NCBI RefSeq assembly: GCF_003667315.2
Contig: NZ_RCTZ02000015.1
Coordinates: 1 to 64,000, forward strand
Length of the DNA: 64,000 bases
Direction of reading: 5' to 3'
Source: Tropicibacter alexandrii
Lineage (GTDB): Bacteria; Pseudomonadota; Alphaproteobacteria; Rhodobacterales; Rhodobacteraceae
Each line of letters starts with the position of its first letter. The stretch's first letter is position 1. Both the position numbers and the translations under genes were made by a program. Below are positions 44,931 to 53,687 of the stretch, in pieces. The notes beneath the pieces were generated by a model that saw only the letters and a list, made by a program, of their open reading frames with translations, searched no databases and was not told the origin of the DNA.

Positions 44931-45188
44931 GTTCGGTCCTTTTCTCTTTACGACCATACCACACGCCGAGGGCTGGCGCCCCCGCCGCAATCAGGCAGTG
45001 ATGGTCCGGGAAAGGCCCGCCGTTCCTGCGGTTTGATCTCGACCGTCCCCGGAAACAAGGAAGCGGTCGATCAGCACTGCAACAGAACGAAGAGCCATAC
45101 CTATATGAAGGTACGATGACGTGCGTCTGTCAATGGAGGCCGCGCTCAAAATTTCGCTTTCCGGCAAACAATCTGTCGCCGCCGCGTG

Positions 45189-45947
45189 TCAACCGATACG
45201 GAAGTTGTCGCCCAGATACACACGGCGCACATTTTCGTTGCGCACCACCTCGTCGGGCGTGCCGGACATCAACACATGCCCGTCATGCAGGATATAGGCA
45301 CGGTCGACGATTTCCAGCGTTTCCCGCACGTTGTGGTCGGTGATCAGCACACCGATGCCGCGCGTCTTGAGGTCGGCCACGAGGTGGCGGATGTCCCCGA
45401 CGCTGATCGGATCGACCCCGGCAAAGGGTTCGTCCAGCAGCAGGTATTTCGGATCGGCCGCCAGACAGCGGGCGATCTCCACCCGGCGGCGTTCCCCACC
45501 GGACAGCGCCAGCGCAGGCGCGCGGCGCAGGTGTTCGATGGAAAATTCGCCCAACAGCTCCTCCAGCCGCTCGCGGCGGCGGTGGCTGTCCTTTTCGGCG
45601 ATGTCCAGAACGGCCCTGATGTTGTCCTCGACGCTGAGCCCCCGAAAGATCGACATCTCCTGCGGCAAGTAGCCGATCCCCAGCCGCGCGCGCCGATACA
45701 TCGGCAGCCACGTAGCGTCGCGCCCGTCGATCATCACCTGCCCCGCATCGGGGTTCACCAGACCGGCAATCGCGTAGAAGGACGTCGTCTTGCCCGACCC
45801 GTTCGGCCCCAGCAGGGCCACGACCTCGCCCCGGTCCAGCGTCATCGTGACGTCGCGGATCACCACGCGCTTGCGATAGCTCTTGCGCAGATGCTTGACG
45901 CGCAGGCCCGAAGAGCCCTCGGTGACGGAAAATTCAGGACGCGCCAT
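45189..45947 (-). CDS. lptB: LPS export ABC transporter ATPase LptB
   Basis: The protein has 252 residues. Walker A GPNGSGKTTSFY, the signature LSGGERRRVEIARCL, Walker B YLLLDEPFAGVDP and the switch His in LITDHNVRETLEI are all present. It powers extraction of lipopolysaccharide by LptFG. The start is directly at the lptA stop, so translation is coupled. In many proteobacteria rpoN follows lptB; here the next gene is hpf after a 258-bp gap without an apparent gene. Confidence 0.97.
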   Translation of the reverse strand: MARPEFSVTEGSSGLRVKHLRKSYRKRVVIRDVTMTLDRGEVVALLGPNGSGKTTSFYAIAGLVNPDAGQVMIDGRDATWLPMYRRARLGIGYLPQEMSIFRGLSVEDNIRAVLDIAEKDSHRRRERLEELLGEFSIEHLRRAPALALSGGERRRVEIARCLAADPKYLLLDEPFAGVDPISVGDIRHLVADLKTRGIGVLITDHNVRETLEIVDRAYILHDGHVLMSGTPDEVVRNENVRRVYLGDNFRIG

Positions 45948-46430
45948 TTACTGGCCCTCATCCCCGGCTGGCTGGAGCACGGTGCGCACCCGGCCATCCA
46001 TTTGCGCGGTGCCGCTTTCCAGATCGACCACCAGCCGTTCGGATGTCAGCGCGTTCTCGCCTTGAGTCAGCAGGACATTGCCGCTCATCACCACGGACCC
46101 GGCATCGATGTCGTAATCGGCGCGCTGCGCCTCGGCGGCCTCTTCGCCGCTGACCAGCGTGACGCCGCCCGTGGCCTCCAGCCGCTCGATCCGGCCACCG
46201 CCCTTGACATAGACGACAAGCACGCGTGGCGCGGCCAGCCGCATCTGGCCCTGAATAATGACCACGTTCCCGGTATACAGCGCCGTGCCGTCGGACTGGT
46301 TGACCGACAACGCATCTGCCGTCACCTCGACCGGGGCACTGGTATCCTGTTGCATCGAGCCGAACGCCACCTGCTGGGCCAGTGCGACAGACGGGAACAT
46401 GACGGCCAGAACGGCAAGAACACGGATCAT
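45948..46430 (-). CDS. lptA: LPS transport periplasmic protein LptA
   Basis: The protein has 160 residues with a signal peptide (MIRVLAVLAVMFPSVALA) and an OstA/LptA beta-jellyroll made of repeated strands, with ALSVNQSDGTALYTGNVVII being typical. It forms the periplasmic bridge that carries LPS from LptC to LptD. It overlaps the lptC stop (ATGA) and abuts lptB. Confidence 0.93.
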   Translation of the reverse strand: MIRVLAVLAVMFPSVALAQQVAFGSMQQDTSAPVEVTADALSVNQSDGTALYTGNVVIIQGQMRLAAPRVLVVYVKGGGRIERLEATGGVTLVSGEEAAEAQRADYDIDAGSVVMSGNVLLTQGENALTSERLVVDLESGTAQMDGRVRTVLQPAGDEGQ

Positions 46431-47044
46431 TGGGCAGCTTTCTCTTCTGATCTGGGCCGATATACCAGTTTTACGCCCCCGGTGAACAGCATTTGCACAT
46501 CGCCACCATCCTCGGTCGGCTGGATGCGCATCTTGCCCGCCTCAAGCGTGCCCAGCGGGCCCTCGCCCCGCACTGGCCCCAGTGTTTCGGCTTCGACACT
46601 GTCCAGCCCGGAAATCATCGCATCGGTCGTCACCACATAGCCCTGAGAGCTTTCGATCCGGACCCCGCCTTGCAGGTGAGCCTTGCGTTCGTCGTCGCGC
46701 ACCGTGGCCTCGGCGGAATCGAGCAGGATTTCGCCACCGGACTGCAGGCGCAGGCGGGCCTCAAGCTGGTCAGCGCGAATCACGCCTTCGGCTTCGGGCC
46801 GGGCGGTGCGCGCGGTCATCGTCAGGATGTCCCCGCGATCCGTGGTGCCGGCGTAGTACGGCGCGCCGACCTGCTGGCGTGCGGTCTCGGTCCCGGACAG
46901 CGCATCGGCAAAGGGCACGCTGGTCGCGGGTTCGCGCTGGCTCGACAGCATGAACATGGTCGACAGCATCGCCAGCGCCACCAGCGGCAGCCCGATCTTG
47001 AGCCCCGCGATCACGTGGGAATAGATGCCGTCCGGCCGCGCCAT
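46427..47044 (-). CDS. lptC: LPS export membrane protein LptC
   Basis: The protein has 205 residues. A single N-terminal membrane helix (AGLKIGLPLVALAMLSTMFM) is followed by a periplasmic LptC jellyroll. It links the LptB2FG engine with LptA. The frame is open far upstream through the end of the ribonuclease D gene, but the ATG at 47044 (MARPDGIYSHVIAGLKIG) gives the family N-terminus. It lies 11 bases downstream of rnd. Confidence 0.9.
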   Translation of the reverse strand: MARPDGIYSHVIAGLKIGLPLVALAMLSTMFMLSSQREPATSVPFADALSGTETARQQVGAPYYAGTTDRGDILTMTARTARPEAEGVIRADQLEARLRLQSGGEILLDSAEATVRDDERKAHLQGGVRIESSQGYVVTTDAMISGLDSVEAETLGPVRGEGPLGTLEAGKMRIQPTEDGGDVQMLFTGGVKLVYRPRSEEKAAQ

Positions 47045-47055
47045 GTCAGTCACGC

Positions 47056-47670
47056 TCAGCCATGGGCAAAGATGTCGGTTTCGGCCCAGCCCGACAGGTC
47101 CAGCCGGGCCCGCGTCGGCAGGAAATCGAAACAGGCCTGCGCAAGGTCGCTGCGGTCTTCGCGTTCCAGCATCTCGGTCAGCGCGTCGCGCAGCCGGTGC
47201 AGGTGCAGCACGTCCGAGGCCGCGTAGGACAGCTGCGCGTCGGTCAGCGTGTCCGCCCCCCAGTCGCTGGATTGCTGCTGCTTGGAGATATCGGTTCCCA
47301 GCAACTCCTGCACGAGCGAGCGCAAGCCGTGCCGGTCCGTATAGGTGCGCACCAGACGGCTGGCGATCTTGGTGCACCAGACCGGCGCGGCGAGCGCGCC
47401 AAAGGTCTGGTACATGGCGGCGATATCGAAGCGCCCGTAGTGGAATAGCTTGAGCACCTGCGGATCGGCCAGCAAACGGCACAGGTTGGGCGCTGCGGTC
47501 TGACCCTTGGCGATCTGGACGAGATGCGCATGGCCGTCGCCCGACGACAGTTGCACCACGCAAAGCCGGTCGCGATGCGGGTTTAGCCCCATGGTTTCGC
47601 AATCGATGGCGACCACCGGCCCCAGGTCGAGATCGTCGGGCAGGTCTCCCTTGTACAGATGGTTTGCCAC
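47056..47670 (-). CDS. rnd: Ribonuclease D-like 3'-5' exonuclease
   Basis: The protein has 204 residues with a DEDD exonuclease domain: VVAIDCETMGLNPHRDRL supplies the first Asp and Glu, KLFHYGRFDIAAMY the second Asp, and QLSYAASDVLHLHRL the last Asp. It lacks the HRDC domains of full-length RNase D, as is usual for this short alphaproteobacterial form. The start is a GTG at 47670 with AGGAAG eight bases upstream; no ATG gives the right N-terminus. It leads the rnd-lptCAB block. Confidence 0.9.
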   Translation of the reverse strand: MANHLYKGDLPDDLDLGPVVAIDCETMGLNPHRDRLCVVQLSSGDGHAHLVQIAKGQTAAPNLCRLLADPQVLKLFHYGRFDIAAMYQTFGALAAPVWCTKIASRLVRTYTDRHGLRSLVQELLGTDISKQQQSSDWGADTLTDAQLSYAASDVLHLHRLRDALTEMLEREDRSDLAQACFDFLPTRARLDLSGWAETDIFAHG

Positions 47671-48600
47671 GGACAGCCTTCCTGTTTTGACAATGGGCCG
47701 GACATAGACCCCTGCTTGGTTGCTTTCAACTCTGGCAAACGGGGCAAACCCGTCACATTTGACCGACCACCCCCGGAATCTGGGCGAGATTCGGACCAAA
47801 TGCGGCAGGAATTTGGCCCGGAGGCGCCCCGATTCGGGCGCGTTTCTCGCAAGTTCTGATAAATTGTAACATTTCGTGAGCGGAAACGTTCCCCCTAGGA
47901 TTGTCCGAGAGGCCCGTCCCGACCTGCCGCCAAACAGCGCCAGACGCAGTTGCGGGCGATCCGGCAGGATGCCGGGAATCGCCTGATCCCAAGCATTTGC
48001 ACGCATGTCGATTGTTTCCTGCTGAAACGCGTCCAAGGGGCACTTACCGGCATTCGCAGCAAATTTTCGCCGATTCAGCCGCGTTATTTCCAGATTCCAC
48101 ATTCATTGTTTCTTAACCGGCAACAAATGCCCGTTGGGCGCCAAAGGAATTGTTCGCTGACGTACATCAATTGAGCGTAAGCCTCGGGCGCGGCAATGCC
48201 AAGGGACAGCGCGCTGACCCCGTCACCCCGCGTGGAAAAACATCCGCAAAAACAGTGGCGTATTAACCATGTTGCACTGGTCGGCGCCATCCTGTCGCCA
48301 ACCAGAGACACAACCCAAAGGTGCAGCGCCATGTCTTTGTTGACGTGTCAGAGGAGCAGCGTCATAACTGAATGTGTCGAGCGTAAGAACATAATCTTGT
48401 CTTATTTCGCGTAGCCACGGCACTTGGGGGTTGGTGCTTCCACTTGGGAGTTGAACGGTAAGTCTGATACGATCTGCCTGAACGGGTGGGTGAATGACAC
48501 GGCCTCGTGCCGTAATGGTTGAACGGTGCGGATGCTCCGAACGGCTCTCATACGCCTTGGAAAGTAGAATTGATTTACCGATCGTTGCTCTCGTCAACGC
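47671..48600. other. 930-bp non-coding region between rnd and the sugar transferase
   Basis: I see no credible gene here: open frames are short and have unusual codon use, and base composition is clearly more AT-rich than the flanks. Near the right end, CACTTGGGGGTTG (48421-48433) and CACTTGGGAGTTG (48441-48453) are direct repeats exactly 20 bp apart, suited to a regulator binding one helix face. A palindrome-rich stretch surrounds 48260-48340. The length and composition suggest a complex promoter for the exopolysaccharide gene, or a small RNA. Confidence 0.5.
48421..48453 (+). promoter_or_regulatory. Phased direct repeats upstream of the sugar transferase
   Basis: Two 13-base copies differ at one position and start 20 bp apart, two helical turns. 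They lie about 150-180 bp before the sugar transferase start. This looks like a tandem activator or repressor site; the binding protein is unknown. Confidence 0.4.
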
Positions 48601-49308
48601 ATGACTTGGGAGGTCATCTTGACACTGCATTTTCGCCAGCCGCTGCCGACGGCAAAATTCGAAGCCTTGATCGAGGACGCTCTGCGCCCCGATCGCGCCC
48701 CGACCCCATATCGTGACACCTTCAAGCGCGTGCTTGACGTCACCCTCGTCCTCATGGCGGCCCTGCCGGTCCTGATGATGACCTTGGCCTTTGCCGCGGT
48801 GATCGCCCTTGACGGCAAGTCGCCCTTCTATCGTCAGGAACGCGTCGGCCGCAACGGCACGACCTTCTTCATGTGGAAGCTGCGCTCGATGGTGCCGAAC
48901 GCGGATCGCCTGCTGGATGCCTATCTGGCCGACAATCCCGCCGCCCGCGCCGAGTGGGACCGCGACCAAAAGCTGCGCCACGATCCGCGCATCACCCCGA
49001 TTGGCCACGTGATCCGCAAGACCTCGATCGACGAGCTGCCGCAGCTGTGGAACGTGCTGCGCGGGGACATGTCGCTGGTCGGTCCGCGTCCGATGATGCC
49101 CTGCCAGCAGGAGATCTATCCCGGCACCGCGTACTACGCGCTGCGCCCCGGCATCACGGGCTTCTGGCAGACTTCGGTCCGCAACGAAAGCAGCTTTGCC
49201 CAGCGCGCCGAGTTCGACGGGGATTACCTGCGCAAGCTGTCCTTTGGCACCGACCTGCGTATCCTGCTCAAGACCGTGCGCGTCGTGATCCGCGGCACTG
49301 GCTACTAA
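48601..49308 (+). CDS. Undecaprenyl-phosphate sugar phosphotransferase (ExoY-type bacterial sugar transferase)
   Basis: The protein has 235 residues. One membrane helix (VTLVLMAALPVLMMTLAFAAVIAL) precedes the polyprenyl-phosphate hexose-1-phosphate transferase domain, with FFMWKLRSMVPNAD, then KTSIDELPQLWNVLRGDMSL, VGPRP and ALRPGITGFWQ. It loads the first sugar onto the lipid carrier and so starts an exopolysaccharide or capsule repeat. The longest frame begins at the ATG at 48601; a TTG at 48619 just after GGGAGGT may be the real start. A strong terminator follows, so it is a single-gene unit. Confidence 0.92.
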   Translation: MTWEVILTLHFRQPLPTAKFEALIEDALRPDRAPTPYRDTFKRVLDVTLVLMAALPVLMMTLAFAAVIALDGKSPFYRQERVGRNGTTFFMWKLRSMVPNADRLLDAYLADNPAARAEWDRDQKLRHDPRITPIGHVIRKTSIDELPQLWNVLRGDMSLVGPRPMMPCQQEIYPGTAYYALRPGITGFWQTSVRNESSFAQRAEFDGDYLRKLSFGTDLRILLKTVRVVIRGTGY

Positions 49309-49333
49309 ACACACCTCCCAGATGCGTTGACAG

Positions 49334-49357
49334 GCCCCGCCATTGGCGGGGCTTTTT
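49334..49357 (+). terminator. Rho-independent terminator after the sugar transferase
   Basis: GCCCCGCC and GGCGGGGC form an 8-bp stem with an ATT loop, followed by five T. It begins 25 bases after the sugar transferase stop and ends where the convergent hydratase gene ends. Confidence 0.88.
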
Positions 49358-50154
49358 CATGCGACGGTGGCGGTCATGCATTGCCGCCCATCCGGCCCAC
49401 GCACCCACATATCCGACCCGTTCCGACAGAACGTGCCACGCTCGAAATGGATCAAAGGCGACGAGGCGCGGAAATCGAACCGCGCCACCGGCCCGGCAGC
49501 CTCGGCCATCAGCATCAGCTTTTGCGCCAGCAAAGGCCCATGCACCACCAGCCCGCCATAGCCTTCGACATCGCGGGCATAGTCCAGATCATAGTGAATG
49601 CGATGGCCGTTGAAGGTCAGCGCCGAGTAGCGGAACAAGAGCGTGCTGTCGAAGCCCGCCTCCTGCGCCTCTGCTTCGTCGGTGCGCGCCATGGGCGGCA
49701 CGGGGCCCGGCGCGGCCGGGTCCGGGTCCTCGCGATAGACGAGGTCCTGCCGTTCGGACACACATAGCGCACCGTCCTGAAACACCTCGTGCCGCAGGGT
49801 GACAAAGCCCAAGGGCCCGCTGCGCCCCTCTTTCCGTGCGGTGTTTTCGACCCGCGTGACTTTTTCCGCCAAGATGCCGGCACGCAGTGGTGCGTGAAAC
49901 TCCAACGCGCCCCCCGCCCACATGCGGCGGGGCAGGCCCATATCGGGGATCAAGCCGCCGACCTTCGGATGGCCGTCACGCCCCAACGCCTCGGGTGCTC
50001 GGGCGTCCCAGAAATAGATCTGATGGAAGAACGTGGGCAGCACCGTGCCCCGCATGACCTCCCCGCCCATTCCAAGCGCGATCCGCAGCGCCTGCGCGCG
50101 GCTTGGGTCCATCACATCGGTTTGACGGTGTTCCACCGGGGCGGCATCTTGCAT
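49357..50154 (-). CDS. MaoC/FAS1-like dehydratase (mesaconyl-C4-CoA hydratase type)
   Basis: The protein has 265 residues. The N-terminal hotdog half is degenerate; the C-terminal half has the hydratase segment FNGHRIHYDLDYARDVEGYGG with Asp and His placed as in R-specific hydratases, then LVVHGPLLAQ. Relatives hydrate mesaconyl-C4-CoA or similar C4-C5 CoA esters. The start at 50154 has AAAGGAGA upstream and gives MQDAAPVEHRQTDV. It diverges from the small VOC gene, separated by 30 bases. Confidence 0.8.
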   Translation of the reverse strand: MQDAAPVEHRQTDVMDPSRAQALRIALGMGGEVMRGTVLPTFFHQIYFWDARAPEALGRDGHPKVGGLIPDMGLPRRMWAGGALEFHAPLRAGILAEKVTRVENTARKEGRSGPLGFVTLRHEVFQDGALCVSERQDLVYREDPDPAAPGPVPPMARTDEAEAQEAGFDSTLLFRYSALTFNGHRIHYDLDYARDVEGYGGLVVHGPLLAQKLMLMAEAAGPVARFDFRASSPLIHFERGTFCRNGSDMWVRGPDGRQCMTATVA

Positions 50155-50184
50155 GGGTCGTCTCCTTTGACCGGAGTTATCCTC

Positions 50185-50580
50185 ATGAAAGCGCCCGCCG
50201 TCCAGTCGCTCGATCATCTTGTCCTGACCGTGGCCGATCTGGACGCCACGATCCGCTTTTACACCGCGCTCGGGATGCAGGCCGAGGCGTTCACCGTGGC
50301 CGATGGCAGCACCCGCACCGCGCTGATATTTGGCGCGCAAAAGATCAACCTGCACCCCCTGCCCGGTTTCGAGCCAAAGGCGCAGAAGGCAACGCCGGGC
50401 AGCGCCGACCTGTGCTTTCTCTCGGACACGCCCCTGATCGATTGGCAAGAGCACCTCGGCAGCAAAGGCCTAACCGTGATCGAAGGCCCAATCCGCCGCA
50501 CCGGCGCAACCGGGCCGATCCTGTCCATCTACCTTCGGGACCCCGATGGCAACCTGATCGAGATCGCGAACCCGGCCTAG
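50185..50580 (+). CDS. VOC/glyoxalase-family protein
   Basis: This 131-residue vicinal-oxygen-chelate fold begins VQSLDHLVLTVADLDATIRF, with a metal His, and ends YLRDPDGNLIEIANPA, with a metal Glu. Relatives include glyoxalases, dioxygenases and resistance proteins; this short single-domain form is often named a virulence or bleomycin-resistance-like protein. Substrate unknown. Its stop codon overlaps that of the convergent FMN reductase within the palindrome CTAG. Confidence 0.85.
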   Translation: MKAPAVQSLDHLVLTVADLDATIRFYTALGMQAEAFTVADGSTRTALIFGAQKINLHPLPGFEPKAQKATPGSADLCFLSDTPLIDWQEHLGSKGLTVIEGPIRRTGATGPILSIYLRDPDGNLIEIANPA

Positions 50581-51125
50581 GCGCGCAGCTTCACCGCCGC
50601 GTGCAGCTCTTCCATCAGCTCCTTCAGCAGCTTGGTCGCGAATTCGTCGGTCAGGCGACCGTCGTCGTCCCATTGCTTCGAGGTCTGCGCCACAAACACC
50701 TCCGGTCCGGGGATGACATGCGGACGGAACGGGTTCAGCGCCAGCCGCGCCATGCTTTGCGAGCGTTCGCCCCCCGCGCGCCCCGCTGCGGCGCTGACGA
50801 GGGCCACAGGCTTGTCCCGCCACGGATTGCCCTCCACCCGCGACACCCAGTCAAAGGCATTCTTGAGCACGCCGGTGATGCCCTTGTTGTATTCCGGGCT
50901 GGCGACGACGATGGCATCGGCCTGCGCGATCTGGTCCGCCAGCGTCTTGACCTTGGCCGGAATACCCTCGGCATTCTCCAGATCCTGATCGAAGAGCGGA
51001 AAGTTGATATCGGCCTCGATATACTGCGCCGGGTCGAAATGGCGGGCGGCTTCGCGCAGGAGCAGCCGGTTGGTCGAGGCCTTGCGGAGCGAGCCGCTGA
51101 TACCGAGAAGGGTCAAGTCACTCAT
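50577..51125 (-). CDS. NADPH-dependent FMN reductase family protein
   Basis: This 182-residue flavodoxin-like fold has the phosphate loop GISGSLRKASTNRLLL and the SPEYNKGITGVLKNAFDWVS segment that packs on the isoalloxazine ring. Members reduce FMN, quinones, azo compounds or chromate with NAD(P)H. The start at 51125 follows AAAGGTGACC. No partner oxygenase is nearby, so a quinone or chromate reductase-like stress role is most likely. Confidence 0.88.
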   Translation of the reverse strand: MSDLTLLGISGSLRKASTNRLLLREAARHFDPAQYIEADINFPLFDQDLENAEGIPAKVKTLADQIAQADAIVVASPEYNKGITGVLKNAFDWVSRVEGNPWRDKPVALVSAAAGRAGGERSQSMARLALNPFRPHVIPGPEVFVAQTSKQWDDDGRLTDEFATKLLKELMEELHAAVKLRA

Positions 51126-51168
51126 GTGGTCACCTTTGGATTTGTGCGTTGACCCATGACATGGCCGC

Positions 51169-51196
51169 AAAAAACGCCGCGGCAAGCCGCGGCGTT
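51169..51196 (-). terminator. Terminator after the OmpA lipoprotein gene
   Basis: ACGCCGCGGC and GCCGCGGCGT form a 10-bp stem with a two-base AA centre. The minus strand continues with six T. It lies 29 bases past the OmpA-type gene's stop. Confidence 0.85.
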
Positions 51197-51224
51197 TCAT
51201 AGGTTGGGTGCGTCAGCGCACAGA

Positions 51225-51893
51225 TCAGGCGTTGGGCAGGATCACGATCTCGACCCGGCGGTTCTGCGCCTTGCCTTCGGGCGTCAGGTTCGACGCGATC
51301 GGCTGATCCTCGCCGCGACCGATGACCTGCAGGCGGGACGACGGCACACCGGAGCCGGTCAGAACATTGGCGACGGATTGCGCGCGGCGCTGCGACAGGT
51401 TCTGGTTATAGGCCGCGTCGCCGTCGGAATCGGTGTGCCCGATGACTTGCGCCGTGGTGTTCGGATAGGCCAGAAGGCTCTGCGCCACATCGCGCAGGTC
51501 GGGGATCAGGCCCGGACGCAGATCGGCGCTGTCGGTGGCAAACAGGATATCCTGCGGCATGGTCACGATCAGCCGATCACCGGTGTTGCGGATCGACGTG
51601 TCCGGCCCAAGCTGCTGGCGCAGTTCGGCCTCTTGCTTGTCCAGCTGGTTGCCGATGGCGGCACCGGCGGCGGCACCAACCAAGGCACCAGCGACGGTGG
51701 CGCGGTTGCGCTCGCCCTTGTCGCCGCCACCCAGCGCGCGCCCGGCAAGCGCGCCCACGGCAGCGCCGGCCAGTGCGCCGGTCTTGGCCTGACGGTTGGG
51801 GTCGTTCTGGTCGAACATGGGGCCGGTGGTGCAGGCCCCAAGGGTCATGGCACCGACAACGGCCAGAATGATGGGTTTGGATGCTCGGATCAT
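51225..51893 (-). CDS. OmpA-family lipoprotein (YiaD/Pal-like)
   Basis: The protein has 222 residues. A lipoprotein signal ends in LGAC, a Gly-rich glycine-zipper region (TGALAGAAVGALAGRALGGG, then GALVGAAAGAAIGNQ) may insert in the membrane, and a C-terminal OmpA domain (FATDSADLRPGLIPDL, VIGHTDSDGDAAYNQNLSQR, KAQNRRVEIVI) binds peptidoglycan. It probably tethers the outer membrane. The start at 51893 follows AGAGAGA; the open frame upstream is not part of the gene. Confidence 0.92.
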   Translation of the reverse strand: MIRASKPIILAVVGAMTLGACTTGPMFDQNDPNRQAKTGALAGAAVGALAGRALGGGDKGERNRATVAGALVGAAAGAAIGNQLDKQEAELRQQLGPDTSIRNTGDRLIVTMPQDILFATDSADLRPGLIPDLRDVAQSLLAYPNTTAQVIGHTDSDGDAAYNQNLSQRRAQSVANVLTGSGVPSSRLQVIGRGEDQPIASNLTPEGKAQNRRVEIVILPNA

Positions 51894-52062
51894 CTGTCTC
51901 TCTCTTCGCCTCGATTGCAGCCCTTCACGGGTCGCGGTCATGATTAACCACACAGTAGGGCCGCGACCATGGGGGGTGAAGGGGAAAATCGGCGGGACTC
52001 CGCGCATCATCGCCGTGAAGCCGGGTTAAAGCATTTGGAACCAAAGGCTTGCGAGGCGCCCG

Positions 52063-52917
52063 TTATCCGATAGCAGCCTCCGTCTCGCCCTCGAGTCTGG
52101 CGGCTTCCCACGCAAGGATCTGGCGTTTCACCGGAATCCCCCAGTGATAGCCACCCAAGCCCCCCGATTTGCGCAGCGCGCGATGGCAGGGGATCAGGTA
52201 GCTGATCGGGTTGCGCCCCACGGCCGTGCCGACCGCGCGGACCGCCTTGGGGTGGCCGATGGATTGGGCGATCTCGGAATAGCTGGTCACGTGGCCGGAC
52301 GGGATGCGCATCAGCGCCTCCCAGACCTTGATCTGGAACGGCGCGCCGATCAGGAAGAGCGGCACTTCGCCCTCTTCCTGCAGGCCAAACGCCGCCTGCA
52401 CCCAAGGCCGCAGCCGCATCGGGTCCTCGACATAGTCCGCAAGGGGCCAGCGCGATACAAGGTCTTCCATCGCATGTTCGGCGGTGGTCTCGGCTGCGAA
52501 GCCGATGCCGCAGATGCCCTTGTCTGTGCCCATGACCAAGGCCGGACCAAAGGGGCTTTCGAACCAGCCCCAATAGATCACCAAGCCCGCGCCGCTGCGG
52601 GCGAAGTCACCGGGGCTCATCGCCTCCCACCGCAGGAACAGGTCATGCAGGCGGCCCGACCCGGACAGGCCGCTGGCATGGGCGGTCTCCAGCGTCGTGA
52701 ACCTGTTGGCCAGCAGCGCCTTGGCATGGCCCAGCGTCAGGTATTGCTGATACCGCTTGGGCGACACGCCCGCCCATCTTGAAAACACCCGCTGGAAATG
52801 CGCCGGGGACAGGCCGATCTCGCTTGCGATCTGGTCGAGGCTGGCCTGCGGGCCCAGCCGGTCGACCGCCTCGATGGCACGCGCCATGACCTTGTAATGA
52901 TAGCCTTCGGTGTCCAT
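52063..52917 (-). CDS. Ada-like O6-methylguanine-DNA methyltransferase with AraC domain
   Basis: The protein has 284 residues. An AraC-type helix-turn-helix (about 25-115, LSPAHFQRVFSRWAGVSPKRYQQY) is joined to the methyltransferase domain, with the acceptor Cys in NPISYLIPCHRALRKSGG. The N-terminal zinc domain of E. coli Ada, whose methylated Cys turns on transcription, is absent. It therefore repairs O6-methylguanine by suicide transfer; any regulatory role must be triggered differently. It is divergent from nth. Confidence 0.9.
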   Translation of the reverse strand: MDTEGYHYKVMARAIEAVDRLGPQASLDQIASEIGLSPAHFQRVFSRWAGVSPKRYQQYLTLGHAKALLANRFTTLETAHASGLSGSGRLHDLFLRWEAMSPGDFARSGAGLVIYWGWFESPFGPALVMGTDKGICGIGFAAETTAEHAMEDLVSRWPLADYVEDPMRLRPWVQAAFGLQEEGEVPLFLIGAPFQIKVWEALMRIPSGHVTSYSEIAQSIGHPKAVRAVGTAVGRNPISYLIPCHRALRKSGGLGGYHWGIPVKRQILAWEAARLEGETEAAIG

Positions 52918-53042
52918 GACATGTCTCCTTTGACGCCAGAATACGCCGGAGGCGCGGGCACAATCGACCCGAATATTGCGCTTTTGACGGCTGCGGCCTT
53001 GTATCGCTTGCGACCCTGCGCGCAGGCGGGCATAGCTGCGGC

Positions 53043-53687
53043 ATGGCCAAGCAGCTTGATTATCACACGATCCGCGAGATCTTTACCCGCTTCGAGGCGT
53101 CGGAACCCGAGCCCAAGGGCGAGTTGAACCATGTCAACGCCTACACGCTGGTGGTGGCGGTCGCGCTGAGCGCGCAGGCCACCGATGCGGGCGTGAACAA
53201 GGCCACGGAAAAGCTGTTCCAGATCGCCGATACACCGGAAAAGATGCTCGCCTTGGGTGAAGAGGGCGTGATCGAGCATATCAAGACCATCGGCCTTTTC
53301 CGCAACAAGGCCAAGAACGTCATCAAACTGTCGCGCATCTTGGTCGAGGAATACGGCTCCGAAGTGCCCTGTTCCCGCGCCGCGTTGGAAAGCCTGCCGG
53401 GCGTGGGCCGCAAGACCGCCAATGTCGTGCTGAACATGTGGTGGCGCTATCCCGCGCAGGCCGTCGACACCCATATCTTTCGCGTCGGCAACCGCACGGG
53501 CATTTGCCCGGGCAAGGACGTTGTCGCCGTCGAACGCGCGATCGAGGATCACATCCCGGTCGATTTCCAGCAACACGCGCATCACTGGCTGATCCTGCAC
53601 GGCCGCTATATCTGTGTCGCGCGCAAACCCAAATGCAAGGCGTGTCTGATCGCCGATCTCTGCCAATTCGAGGAAAAAACCGCATGA
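53043..53687 (+). CDS. nth: Endonuclease III
   Basis: This 214-residue DNA glycosylase/AP lyase acts on oxidised pyrimidines. The helix-hairpin-helix and catalytic Lys lie in LPGVGRKTANVVLN, the catalytic Asp in VDTHIFRVGNRTG, and the [4Fe-4S] cluster cysteines in CVARKPKCKACLIADLC. The adenosine kinase-type gene overlaps its 3' end (ATGA). Confidence 0.96.
   Translation: MAKQLDYHTIREIFTRFEASEPEPKGELNHVNAYTLVVAVALSAQATDAGVNKATEKLFQIADTPEKMLALGEEGVIEHIKTIGLFRNKAKNVIKLSRILVEEYGSEVPCSRAALESLPGVGRKTANVVLNMWWRYPAQAVDTHIFRVGNRTGICPGKDVVAVERAIEDHIPVDFQQHAHHWLILHGRYICVARKPKCKACLIADLCQFEEKTA

Noticed and set aside
44931-45188. Degraded rpoN remnant
   Set aside because: The gap is too short and no sigma-54 motif, such as the RpoN box, is seen in any frame.
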